From Terriglobales bacterium (lineage in GTDB: Bacteria; Acidobacteriota; Terriglobia; Terriglobales; Acidobacteriaceae): 8,080 bases of DNA. The notes beneath the pieces are model-generated. The model was not told the origin of the DNA. It did not search any database and saw nothing but the letters and a program-made list of their open reading frames with translations. The position numbers and the translations under genes are program-made. The stretch is from the NCBI GenBank assembly GCA_019241735.1, contig JAFAWN010000437.1, positions 1 to 8,080 on the forward strand, in the 5' to 3' direction. How positions within the stretch are numbered: the first letter of the stretch is position 1; each line of letters starts with the position of its first letter. This document shows positions 1 through 6,271 of the stretch, one piece after another.

Positions 1-72
1 CAGGTGATGGAGAGAACTCCTGCCCGGAAGGACATGACAAATCGTGACCTGCTGGGGCTGGTTTCTCGTTGA
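1..72 (+). CDS. Possible C-terminal end of a gene that begins before the window
   Basis: Frame 1 is open from the first base to a TGA at 70-72 and gives 23 residues ending NRDLLGLVSR. Two in-frame ATGs lie at 7 and 34; the second sits directly behind GGAAGGAC, too close for normal initiation, so a continuing upstream gene is more likely than a new start. The fragment is too short to assign to a family. The tail ends about 70 nt before the best start of the next gene, consistent with a same-strand pair. It could be chance: 23 open codons are not strong evidence. Confidence 0.35.
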   Translation, partial: QVMERTPARKDMTNRDLLGLVSR

Positions 73-142
73 CGCTTCCGGCGGGGAAAAGGCAAACTCA
101 GTTCAACGGGACCCCACCGAAGACACTATCCGGAGTTACTAC

Positions 143-349
143 GTGAGTCACCTGGGTATTTCTCTGCTGGTACAGATTTCACTGGCCATTGGATTGGCCG
201 GGCTTTTATGGCCGGATAAGTTCATGCCGCTTTTCGCCGTCCTTATGTATCCGTGGCCGTCGAGTTACCGGACGGTACGGGCGAACAGCATTGGTGCGAT
301 TTCGTTGTCGGTGGCGTTGTTTGTGGCGCTGCTGGCGCAACGCGTATAA
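143..349 (+). CDS. Small two-helix membrane protein of unknown function
   Basis: I do not recognise the family. From the GTG at 143 it encodes 68 residues: a hydrophobic segment at about residues 5-21 (LLVQISLAIGLAGLLW), a loop rich in Pro, Trp and Tyr with an Arg pair near residue 46, and a second hydrophobic segment at about 52-66 ending in AQRV. That predicts a helical hairpin in the inner membrane. The GTG is preferred because GGAG lies 7 nt upstream. The longer frame from a GTG at 44 adds 33 polar residues, has no well-placed ribosome site and would overlap the frame-1 tail. No charged catalytic motif is visible. The frame and membrane topology are fairly secure, the function is unknown. 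Confidence 0.55.
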   Translation: MSHLGISLLVQISLAIGLAGLLWPDKFMPLFAVLMYPWPSSYRTVRANSIGAISLSVALFVALLAQRV

Positions 350-452
350 CTGGCACCCTGTAGCAAAGGCCTGACAACCACGACACGTGCCGCTACACAA
401 GGCCAGGGCAGGTGAGGACAGCCCCTACATCCGAAGTTCCTCCGCAAAAGTG

Positions 453-481
453 CTGACAAAGCGGTGCATCTCTGCTAGAAT
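453..481 (+). promoter_or_regulatory. Sigma-70-like promoter of the cold-shock gene
   Basis: CTGACA (453-458) and TAGAAT (476-481) are separated by 17 nt; each hexamer matches the housekeeping consensus at five of six positions. Initiation would fall near 488, giving a leader of about 115 nt before the csp start codon. Long leaders are typical of cold-induced csp genes. The match is by eye only. Confidence 0.6.
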
Positions 482-487
482 TATGTT

Positions 488-602
488 GCGTTTGATATGA
501 ATCGGTTGTTGAGCAGCTTCTCGCTACACCTAGCAGGTCCTGCCCTTTGTACCTCCGACTCCCTTTCAGCGTAAATAAAATCAAAAGGATACAAGCAACA
601 AA
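488..602 (+). promoter_or_regulatory. Long 5' leader of the csp mRNA, with a possible upstream ORF
   Basis: This is the stretch between the predicted start of transcription and the csp start codon. In csp genes of other bacteria a leader of this size folds differently at low temperature and controls translation; that role is inferred here. It contains a 25-codon ORF (ATG 497, TAA 572-574) without a Shine-Dalgarno sequence, so its translation is doubtful. The csp ribosome site is AAGGA at 585-589, 13 nt before the ATG, slightly far. The rest of 350-452 shows nothing I can name. Confidence 0.4.
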
Positions 603-806
603 ATGGCAGAACAAGGAACAGTAAAGTGGTTTAACGACGCCAAAGGCTATGGCTTTATCAGCCGTCAGAGTGGCGAAGATGTATTTGTGCATTTCTCGGC
701 CATCCAGGCAGGCGGCTTCCGCAGCTTGCAAGAGGGCCAGAGTGTCGAATTCGACGTAACCAAAGGGCCGAAGGGCTGGCAAGCTGAGAACGTCCGGCCG
801 CTCTAG
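603..806 (+). CDS. csp: CspA-family cold-shock protein (RNA chaperone)
   Basis: This 67-residue protein is a complete single cold-shock domain, the usual length for the family. It opens with the characteristic GTVKWFN (residues 5-11). RNP1 appears as KGYGFI (14-19) and RNP2 as VFVHF (27-31), which supply the aromatic surface that stacks on single-stranded RNA or DNA. The C-terminal part ends in AENVRPL, close to the usual A-x-N-V ending. Proteins of this family are cytoplasmic, melt RNA secondary structure and often act as antiterminators or stress regulators. The gene has its own promoter at 453-481 and a long leader, which suggests cold or post-transcriptional control. It is followed by a GC-rich hairpin and a small unknown gene that may share the transcript. 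Confidence 0.97.
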   Translation: MAEQGTVKWFNDAKGYGFISRQSGEDVFVHFSAIQAGGFRSLQEGQSVEFDVTKGPKGWQAENVRPL

Positions 807-847
807 AATCGTCCGGTCTTTAGCTCGAATAACAGCTTGATATACCG

Positions 848-879
848 CGTGCCCGCCACCGCAAAAAGGGGCGGGCATG
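848..879 (+). terminator. GC-rich hairpin after csp, possible weak or partial terminator
   Basis: GCCCGCC (851-857) pairs perfectly with GGCGGGC (870-876) across a 12-nt loop; flanking bases extend the stem to 10 pairs including one G-T. It lies 41 nt after the csp stop. No T-tract follows (the next bases are TACAAAAATCC), so it may instead protect the csp 3' end or attenuate read-through into the gene at 909. Confidence 0.4.
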
Positions 880-908
880 TACAAAAATCCTCCAAAGGAA
901 CCTTCTGT

Positions 909-1172
909 ATGCCCGATGAATCAAAAGGCGCCTTCGCCGTCATCCGCTACAACTCCCGCACTTATGAATCGGGCGGGGTCCTCGCCATTGTGAAAGGCCG
1001 GGACAATGCGGAGGCAGCGCTCATGAAGTTCGAGCGCGGACAGAGTTCAGAAGACCGGCACCTGGGTTGGCGCTACTTCCTGGAAAAGACAGACCTCAAG
1101 GCTGGAATGGATCCGGAAGAAGCTACAAACTTGCGACAAAGCCGTCTGGAAATGCGCGAGTCAGAAGCGTAG
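909..1172 (+). CDS. Small protein of unknown function downstream of csp
   Basis: From the ATG at 909 this gene encodes 87 residues. That start is chosen because AAAGGA (894-899) lies 9 nt upstream; an in-frame ATG at 837 would place the csp hairpin inside the coding region and has no ribosome site. The protein is soluble and charged, with no signal peptide or membrane segment. Its first half (FAVIRYNSRTYESGG, then VLAIVKG) looks like short beta strands. Its second half is helix-prone and rich in Glu, Arg and Lys. There are no cysteines or metal-binding clusters. I do not recognise the family. Its position 102 nt after csp suggests co-expression, with the intervening hairpin possibly setting the ratio. 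Confidence 0.7.
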   Translation: MPDESKGAFAVIRYNSRTYESGGVLAIVKGRDNAEAALMKFERGQSSEDRHLGWRYFLEKTDLKAGMDPEEATNLRQSRLEMRESEA

Positions 1173-1188
1173 CTTTCAAGCTGAAAGC
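1172..1188 (+). terminator. Candidate intrinsic terminator after the small gene
   Basis: GCTTTC (1172-1177) and GAAAGC (1183-1188) form a 6-bp stem with a 5-nt loop that starts at the last base of the stop codon. AGGTTTTCCC follows, a short imperfect T-tract. The stem is modest. The position between two convergent genes favours a terminator role. Confidence 0.45.
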
Positions 1189-1257
1189 AGGTTTTCCCAC
1201 CGTCGCTTTCGCGAACAGCTTCTTTTCAAATTACACAAGTGAGGGTAGTCGAGAACT

Positions 1258-1608
1258 TTAGCCTCTTCGCCGCGTCTCCCGCATAATCAGTGCCCAGTGG
1301 CGGCCGCCCAGCGTCACGCTCTCTTCAATTAATCCAGTCACTGCAACTTTAGCGTCCATCCCAGGTACACCGTACCGGCTGGTAAACACCCACATCCGCC
1401 CGGTGCCGTCGTCGAGTTCGAATCCGCCCTTTCCCATGACTCCGTAGGCATTTGTGACCCGGCCCGCGATGGTGACTTCGCGCCCAGCGAATTTTCCGGG
1501 ATCGACTTTAATTCTTTCAATGCTTTCCCGAGGAGGGCATCCGGCCAGGAGCAGGATGCCGGCAACTAAAAGCACCCCTGCCAGGATTTTATGACTTTTA
1601 TTTCGCAT
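1258..1608 (-). CDS. Small lipoprotein with an OB-fold-like domain
   Basis: The 116-residue product starts with a lipoprotein signal: basic n-region MRNKSHK, a hydrophobic core, then the lipobox LAGC with the lipidated cysteine at residue 24. The mature part (about 30-110) has the strand pattern of a small OB-fold: GREVTIAGRVTNAYG, then GGFELDDGTGRMWVFT, then KVAVTGLIEES. This resembles bacterial stress or nucleic-acid-binding-like OB domains, but here it would sit outside the cytoplasm, anchored to a membrane. The ATG at 1608 is preferred over a TTG at 1623 because AAGGA lies 4 nt before the ATG. It is divergent from the protease gene at 1784 and convergent with the gene at 909. The lipoprotein call is strong; the fold is inferred from pattern and the function is unknown. 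Confidence 0.82.
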   Translation of the reverse strand: MRNKSHKILAGVLLVAGILLLAGCPPRESIERIKVDPGKFAGREVTIAGRVTNAYGVMGKGGFELDDGTGRMWVFTSRYGVPGMDAKVAVTGLIEESVTLGGRHWALIMRETRRRG

Positions 1609-1675
1609 GGAATCCTTGACCAAAATTGATAACTACCCAGCAGGTTAGAACCCCGCCCCCAGCGGAAAGTTTCCC

Positions 1676-1716
1676 GGCGTTGGGGCGCTCCCACCGAACG
1701 CCAAGCCAGGCGGCTT
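1676..1716. repeat. Two tandem hairpins in the divergent intergenic region
   Basis: GGCGTT (1676-1681) pairs with AACGCC (1697-1702), with a further GGG/CCC inside. It is followed directly by AAGCC (1703-1707) paired with GGCTT (1712-1716) across a 4-nt loop. A third, GTCGC/GCGAC, lies at 1752-1768 just before the protease start. They could be leader structures of the protease mRNA or protein-binding sites. No T-tract supports termination. Confidence 0.35.
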
Positions 1717-1783
1717 CGGAAACGGAGATACAATAATCCGGTTTAAATTCCGTCGCTGGATTCGCGACTCGTTTCAGAAACCA

Positions 1784-2746
1784 ATGTTGGAACCACAGGC
1801 TGAGGGACGAACTGAGGTCAGCGCAGCCTCGATATTCCGGACTAAAGATGGGCTGCGGGCGGGATGGCGGCTGCTGATTTATTTCAGCCTGGTTGTGGGG
1901 TTTTATTTTTTACTGCGCCAAGCGCTGCATTTGCTGCCTTCTGGTTTATCGCACACGTTGTGGCGGGATTTGATTGGTGAGTCCGGCCTGCTCGCGGTAG
2001 TGACTCTTCCAGCCCTCTTGATGTCCGCGTTCGAGAGGCGGCCCTTTGGCGTTTATGGCCTGCCCGCGCACCAAGCGTTCGGGAAGCTGTTCTGGACTGG
2101 GGCTGCATGGGGTTTAGTGGCCATCAGTTGCCTGATCCTGAGCCTGCGCGGCTTGGGCGACTTCTTTTTTGGCCACATCGTGCTGCATCCGGAGCGCGCG
2201 CTGAAGTTCGCCGTTTTTTGGGGTGTGTTTTTTCTTTTAGTCGGATTTTTCGAAGAGTTTCTAGTGCGCGGCTACACCCAATTCACCCTAAGCCAGGGAA
2301 TCTACTTCTGGCCGGCGGCCCTTATTCTTTCCGCGGCTTTTGGCGCTATTCATCTGGGAAATCCCGGCGAAACTGGGGTCGGCATCCTCGCCGCCGCGCT
2401 AATCGGATTGTTTCTGTGCCTGACACTTCGCCGTACCGGCACTCTGTGGTTTGCCGTGGGATTCCATGCGGCGTGGGACTGGGGAGAAAGCTATCTATAT
2501 TCCGTGCCCGATAGCGGCGTCCTGGTCCGCGGACATTTGCTGAGTTCATCGTTGCATGGCTCCCGCTGGTTGACCGGGGGATCCGTTGGACCCGAGGGCA
2601 GCCTGCTGATTTTCGTGATATTGGTGGCTCTATTTGCAATCTTCAACCACACCTATCCTCAGGTGAATACGCCTGTAGTGCAGCGTGCTCTGGTGCCGGG
2701 GGCAGAAAATTCACTAATCGTTCCCGGTACGGATTCAGAATTGTAG
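1784..2746 (+). CDS. CPBP-family intramembrane glutamic endopeptidase (CAAX protease/Abi-type)
   Basis: The 320-residue protein is strongly hydrophobic, with about eight membrane segments (roughly 29-48, 68-83, 104-122, 140-157, 176-188, 199-217, 219-230 and 272-288). The CPBP catalytic motifs are all present in order: EEFLVRG (Glu157, Glu158, Arg162), FGAIH (His190), and HAAWD (His228, Asp232). Members cleave membrane-embedded or prenylated substrates, and some act in bacteriocin self-immunity or protein secretion; the substrate here cannot be deduced. The ATG at 1784 has no clear Shine-Dalgarno sequence, and a small hairpin lies just upstream, so translation may be weak or structured. A polar tail of about 30 residues follows the last helix. 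It stands alone on its strand, without an adjacent bacteriocin gene. Confidence 0.92.
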   Translation: MLEPQAEGRTEVSAASIFRTKDGLRAGWRLLIYFSLVVGFYFLLRQALHLLPSGLSHTLWRDLIGESGLLAVVTLPALLMSAFERRPFGVYGLPAHQAFGKLFWTGAAWGLVAISCLILSLRGLGDFFFGHIVLHPERALKFAVFWGVFFLLVGFFEEFLVRGYTQFTLSQGIYFWPAALILSAAFGAIHLGNPGETGVGILAAALIGLFLCLTLRRTGTLWFAVGFHAAWDWGESYLYSVPDSGVLVRGHLLSSSLHGSRWLTGGSVGPEGSLLIFVILVALFAIFNHTYPQVNTPVVQRALVPGAENSLIVPGTDSEL

Positions 2747-2856
2747 AATCACAGGCGCTAATAGACTTGCACGCAGAACCCTGCTAGGTTGCGCACTAGA
2801 TTAGCCAGAAATTTCAGGGGCGCGGCTTCAGACAGCGCTCCGGACAGAAGGGCTGC

Positions 2857-3105
2857 ATGCCGACCAAGGCTTCCTCGAATTTACTGACTTCACTCGCGCG
2901 CACCGTAGGCTCCGCCATGGGAGCGGTTGCGTCCAAAGTCGATGGGGTTGTAGGGGGAAAGCGGGAACCTGCAGACCCGGTTCAGCCGCAAGAGAAAAAA
3001 GCCAAGTTGAAGCGCAGAGCTCCGAAAACGTCAAAGCCCAAGAAGAAGGCAAAATTCCCAAAAACCGCGTCCCGCAAACCTGCATCGCGTAAACGAAAAA
3101 GCTGA
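2857..3105 (+). CDS. Small very basic protein, histone-H1-like tail
   Basis: The product has 82 residues. Residues 1-34 form a moderately hydrophobic, Ala/Gly/Val-rich segment (NLLTSLARTVGSAMGAVASK), possibly an amphipathic helix. From about residue 35 to the end it is dominated by Lys, Arg, Pro, Ser and Thr, with KKAKLKRR, KPKKKAKF and a final SRKPASRKRKS. Such tails resemble histone H1 and the Lys/Pro/Ala tails of bacterial nucleoid proteins, so DNA or RNA binding is the likeliest role; this is inference from composition. The start is supported by AGAAGGG (2846-2852), 4 nt before the ATG. Ribosome association or membrane-surface binding through the N-terminal helix are alternatives. It lies 110 nt after the protease gene and about 100 nt before the secreted-protein gene, so it may be transcribed alone. 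Confidence 0.65.
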   Translation: MPTKASSNLLTSLARTVGSAMGAVASKVDGVVGGKREPADPVQPQEKKAKLKRRAPKTSKPKKKAKFPKTASRKPASRKRKS

Positions 3106-3207
3106 CCGTTCTTTAAGTCTGCGTCATTCCCACGCGGCCTTCAGCCTCAAAAACCCCCTGGCCACTGGCAGAGGGCGTCTCCGAGCGTCATAATAAAATG
3201 AATTTTG

Positions 3208-4251
3208 ATGATCATACCGGGACACCTACGCCGCAGAATTTCGCCAGCCCTCAGCGCTTTAGTTTCGTCGCTTAAATTTACAGTGCTGGCTCTGACTTTT
3301 TTAGTTGCGGCCCACGCAGGTGGTCAGACTTGTTTATCCGCTGGCGACATAAATGATTCCACCCGTAACGCGTTAACCGAGGCAGCGCGACGGTATTTTG
3401 ATATGGCGGCCCGCGGCGATTCGGCGTCACTGCGCCAGAACGCAATTGCCCGTGTCGCATCTGACTTTTCAGGCATCGAGAGTGCAGTTAAGGAGAACCA
3501 GGCGGCTCTCGCAGCTTCGCAACCGTCGGTCCGGCCTCCCTACTTGCTGAAGGTGGACGGGACAGCGACTCTCGAGCGCGCGGAATTTCTCTGCGGAGTA
3601 TTTGGAGCCAACGGCCAGACGGCGAACAGCGCTGTCTTCATGATCCCGAACCTCGCGCCTGGAAATTACGGCGTTCTAATTCTGGATGTTCCCTCCCTCG
3701 AGGGGCCGAGGGCGGTCACGTTCGTTTTGCAGCAGCAGAACTCCGCCTGGAAACTGGCAGGTTTCAACGTCAAGCAAACCGAGGTTGGCGGGCACGACGG
3801 GAACTGGTTTGCCGCGCGTGCCCGCGAATTTAAAGCCAGGAACCAGCTGCACAACGCCTGGTTTTATTTTCTTGAAGCCCGGGATTTGCTGGTCCCGGTA
3901 GCTTTCATGAGCACGCTGGCAACTGACAAGATTTACGATGAGGCGCAAAGCATAAAGCCGAACGATCTTCCCGACGCAGGCGACGTGGTTTTAACCGCCG
4001 GCGGCAAAACGTACAAACTGATCACCATCGCCCCACTCGTGGTGGGGAAAGATTTCGACGTGCTGGTGACATTCCACTCGCCCGATATTTCAGATACGGC
4101 GAAAGCATTCCAGGATGACACGGCGGTGATGAAGGCATTGGTGGCGAAGTATCCGGAGTTTCGCAGCGGATTCAGCGGCGTCGTAGCCCGGGCTGTGGAC
4201 CCGTCTGGCAAGGATTACGGCGCCCTGCTGCCGATGAAGGAAATTAAGTAG
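3208..4251 (+). CDS. Secreted protein of unknown function
   Basis: The 347-residue protein carries a signal peptide: a long basic n-region (HLRRR), a hydrophobic core at about 24-35, and a probable signal peptidase I site after Ala37 (AHA/GG). The mature N-terminus has a helix-rich region (residues about 45-105), then a beta-rich middle whose strand pattern (YGVLILDV, AVTFVLQQ, AWKLAGFNV) resembles an immunoglobulin-like or SnoaL-like domain. A helical repeat-like stretch follows (RAREFKARNQLHNAWFYFLEARD) that recalls a TPR hairpin. I cannot name a family. The ATG at 3208 is used; the TTG just before it is also possible, and an out-of-frame ATG lies at 3198. No clear ribosome site is visible. 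Its stop overlaps the convergent ligase stop by 8 nt. Confidence 0.85.
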   Translation: MIIPGHLRRRISPALSALVSSLKFTVLALTFLVAAHAGGQTCLSAGDINDSTRNALTEAARRYFDMAARGDSASLRQNAIARVASDFSGIESAVKENQAALAASQPSVRPPYLLKVDGTATLERAEFLCGVFGANGQTANSAVFMIPNLAPGNYGVLILDVPSLEGPRAVTFVLQQQNSAWKLAGFNVKQTEVGGHDGNWFAARAREFKARNQLHNAWFYFLEARDLLVPVAFMSTLATDKIYDEAQSIKPNDLPDAGDVVLTAGGKTYKLITIAPLVVGKDFDVLVTFHSPDISDTAKAFQDDTAVMKALVAKYPEFRSGFSGVVARAVDPSGKDYGALLPMKEIK

Positions 4252-5242
4252 CTGCGTTTACCGGCACCGGCGCAGTCGATGCCTGCTCCTCAAATGTGCA
4301 CTCGTTCGGGGATTTATCTTCCCGTAATCCCATAAAAACGGGTGCACGCAATTTTATGCCGCCTATCGAAGTCTCGTGCGTCCACTCAGAAAATTTAATT
4401 TCCGCGACCAGCCTGGGCTTGACCCAGTGCACATGGCGGGCATCAACCGATCCGTAAAAAGGGCTGGTCTGGCTCTCCAGCGCTTGCAAACTGCCGAAAA
4501 CTTCCTTCAGCCGTGACTGGTTAAATCCGGTGCCAGCCTGGCCAACGTGAATTAACTGGCCTTTCTTGTTAAACAGGCCGAGCACGATCGAGCCAAAATG
4601 CTTGCGGCTGCCTTCAGGATCGGTATAGCCTCCCACCACGCAGTCCACGGTCTGGGTTACCTTGATCTTCAGCCATTCCCGGGTGCGGCGTTCCTCATAA
4701 CAACTGTTGCGGCGCTTGGCCAATATACCTTCCAGGCCATTTTTTCTTGCCGCTTCAAACAGGCCGACACCCTGGCCGAAATGTTCTGAGTACCGCAGGA
4801 ATTCACCCGGAGAAATTACCTGGGACAAAACCTGCTTCCGTTCCTCGAGCGATACCCGCCGCAAATCGTATCCGTCAACGTAAATCAGATCGAACGCGTA
4901 ATAGATCACAGGAACATCCGGCCTGCCGGCTGTGCGGCGTCCTCCGCTGCGAATGCCAGTCCTCTGCTGCATCAGGCTGAACGATGAGCGGCCGTGCTCG
5001 TCGAGGGCAACGACCTCCCCATCGAGAATTGCCGATTTTGCTTTGATGAACTTTGGCAGCGGGTGGAGTTCTGGATACTGTCCCGTAAGTTCATTCTGAT
5101 TTCTCGATACCAGGCGCACTCTGCCGCTTTCAATGAACGAAACCGCGCGATAACCGTCCCACTTGATTTCAAATAGCCAATCCGGGCCATCGAAGGGCTG
5201 TTCTACCGCAGTCGCCAGCATGGGATTAATAGCGGATGGCAT
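4244..5242 (-). CDS. ligD: LigD-type ATP-dependent DNA ligase domain (end joining)
   Basis: The 332 residues from ATG 5242 contain a complete LigD-type ligase. Motif I is EIKWDGYR with the adenylated Lys27; motif III is ILDGE (Asp74, Glu76); IIIa is YYAFDLIYVDG (113-123); IV is LEGILAKR (Glu170); V is WLKIK (189-193). An OB-fold domain follows with GGYTDPEGS and a C-terminal LRAPVFMGLREDKSP signature. Such ligases seal nicks and double-strand breaks, normally with Ku, in non-homologous end joining. The frame is open a further 38 codons upstream of this ATG, back to the A9 run at the end of the PE gene. The ATG has no well-placed Shine-Dalgarno sequence (AAAGG lies 16 nt away). This suggests that translation arrives from the PE gene, by frameshift or coupling. 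No polymerase domain is attached. Confidence 0.93.
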   Translation of the reverse strand: MPSAINPMLATAVEQPFDGPDWLFEIKWDGYRAVSFIESGRVRLVSRNQNELTGQYPELHPLPKFIKAKSAILDGEVVALDEHGRSSFSLMQQRTGIRSGGRRTAGRPDVPVIYYAFDLIYVDGYDLRRVSLEERKQVLSQVISPGEFLRYSEHFGQGVGLFEAARKNGLEGILAKRRNSCYEERRTREWLKIKVTQTVDCVVGGYTDPEGSRKHFGSIVLGLFNKKGQLIHVGQAGTGFNQSRLKEVFGSLQALESQTSPFYGSVDARHVHWVKPRLVAEIKFSEWTHETSIGGIKLRAPVFMGLREDKSPNECTFEEQASTAPVPVNAAT

Positions 5243-5343
5243 CGGTTTCTTCGCGATGCCTTTCAGATTCTTCAGAGAATTGACGGAGTTATTCTGCTTG
5301 GCCGTTGGAGGCTGGGCAGACTGCTCAATAGTTTCCGCTGCGG

Positions 5344-6174
5344 CTAGGCTTTTTTTTTACTCTTCCCCGTGAGTGCAGCCTTTTTGGTTGTCGATACGGT
5401 TGCCGAGGACTTCCCATTAGCGCCGGCTTTTGCGCTTATTGTTGGTTTCCTGTTGGCGCTGTCTTTTGTACCAGACTTCTTTTTGTCCAGTTTAGCCAAA
5501 GTGTCCGCCAGCCATGGCGCTTTCGACTTGCCCTTGGCTGCGGCGCGGTTGCTCTCCCATTCAGCCGATCCCTCGTCCCCGCCGATTTGCACCATCGTGC
5601 GCCCACTCAAAACTGAGGTGTCAAATTCATTGATGTCATATCCGGCGACCACGCTATCGTCGTGTTTCTTTATCAGCAGCCATTCCGTGCCTTTGCTTCC
5701 GGGACGGCGGCCCTTCATGTGGATCATCGCAAAATCGCCTTTAAGGCGCTCACCGTGAAGGCGAATTTTCAAATCGCCTTTTTTCAACATTGCAGAAGCC
5801 TCGGCGGCGGTCCCGGGGACATACTTTCCTTCCACCGTCTGCGGCGAAAGCGGCTCCCACGTACCTACGTCCCAAACCATCACCGTGCCAGCACCATAAT
5901 TTCCTTCTGGGATGATGCCCTCAAAATCAAAATACGAAACTGGATGATCCTCGACCTGCATAGCGAGTCGCTTATCGGCGGGATCCAGCGATGGACCTTT
6001 GGGAACCGCCCAGGACTTCAGTACCCCTTCCATCTCCAAACGAAAATCGTAATGTAGATGCGAAGCTCTGTGCTTCTGCACTACAAAACGATGGCCAATT
6101 TTCTTCTCCACCTTGGGAGGAGGTTCAGGTGTTTCCTCGAATCGCCGCTTTCGTTTGTATTCTTCCAGGCCCAT
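5344..6174 (-). CDS. ligD: LigD-type 3'-phosphoesterase (PE) domain protein
   Basis: The 276-residue product begins MGLEEYKRKRRF, a common start of LigD PE proteins, so ATG 6174 is chosen over a TTG at 6213. The PE core spans about 28-150: HRFVVQKHRASHLHYDFRLE, then SWAVPKGPSLDP, EDHPVSYFDFEG and IPEGNYGAG. The metal and phosphate ligands known from Pseudomonas LigD (His42, His48, Asp50, Arg52, Arg76, His84, Tyr88) align with His35, His41, Asp43, Arg45, Arg69, His77 and Tyr81 at identical spacing. The enzyme trims 3'-phosphates and ribonucleotides at broken ends before ligation. From about 220 the protein is a flexible Lys/Ala/Ser/Thr tail ending GKSKKKA, which looks like an inter-domain linker rather than a natural terminus. 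See the A9 run for a possible fusion to the ligase. Confidence 0.93.
   Translation of the reverse strand: MGLEEYKRKRRFEETPEPPPKVEKKIGHRFVVQKHRASHLHYDFRLEMEGVLKSWAVPKGPSLDPADKRLAMQVEDHPVSYFDFEGIIPEGNYGAGTVMVWDVGTWEPLSPQTVEGKYVPGTAAEASAMLKKGDLKIRLHGERLKGDFAMIHMKGRRPGSKGTEWLLIKKHDDSVVAGYDINEFDTSVLSGRTMVQIGGDEGSAEWESNRAAAKGKSKAPWLADTLAKLDKKKSGTKDSANRKPTISAKAGANGKSSATVSTTKKAALTGKSKKKA
5350..5358 (-). other. A9 slippery run joining the PE and ligase frames
   Basis: On the coding strand the end of the PE gene reads AGT AAA AAA AAA GCC TAG. Nine A residues include the heptamer A AAA AAA, which allows tandem slippage. Moving back one base gives AGC CTA GCC and enters the ligase frame, open without interruption to ATG 5242. 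The fused product would be 275 PE residues, 36 linker residues and 332 ligase residues (643 in total). RNA polymerase slippage adding one A would have the same effect. A miscounted homopolymer (true A10 or A7) would make it a plain single gene. Confidence 0.55.
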
Positions 6175-6181
6175 GCAAACT

Positions 6182-6187
6182 ATTGTA
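6182..6187 (-). promoter_or_regulatory. Possible -10 element giving a leaderless PE transcript
   Basis: TACAAT on the minus strand (five of six consensus matches) ends 7 nt before ATG 6174, so initiation would fall at or next to the start codon. No Shine-Dalgarno sequence precedes the ATG, which fits leaderless translation. The only TTGCAC upstream is 20 nt away, too far, so the -35 is weak or absent. Confidence 0.3.
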
Positions 6188-6271
6188 TCCGCGAGAATCG
6201 CCGTTGCGTGCAAGGGTTTTGATTAAAATCATCCAGGGTTTAATGACTTTTTTGTTTGCTTCTGTGAATCT

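Noticed and set aside
44..142. Longer N-terminus for the small membrane protein (GTG at 44)
   Set aside because: It overlaps the frame-1 tail and lacks good ribosome-site spacing, while GTG 143 has GGAG 7 nt upstream.
393..884. 163-codon open frame on the minus strand opposite csp
   Set aside because: It lies antisense to a clear cold-shock gene and its promoter, with no recognisable domain and no own signals; it is a shadow frame.
2767..2802. Promoter upstream of the basic protein (TTGCAC and TAGATT)
   Set aside because: The spacer is 24 nt, too long for a sigma-70 promoter; the alternative TAGGTT leaves only 12 nt.
5369..6057. Long open frames on the plus strand opposite the PE gene
   Set aside because: The minus strand encodes an unambiguous PE domain with all active-site residues; these are antisense shadows.
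6175..6213. TTG start extending the PE protein by 13 residues
   Set aside because: The family typically begins MGLEEYKRKRRF, matching ATG 6174; the extension has no family resemblance.
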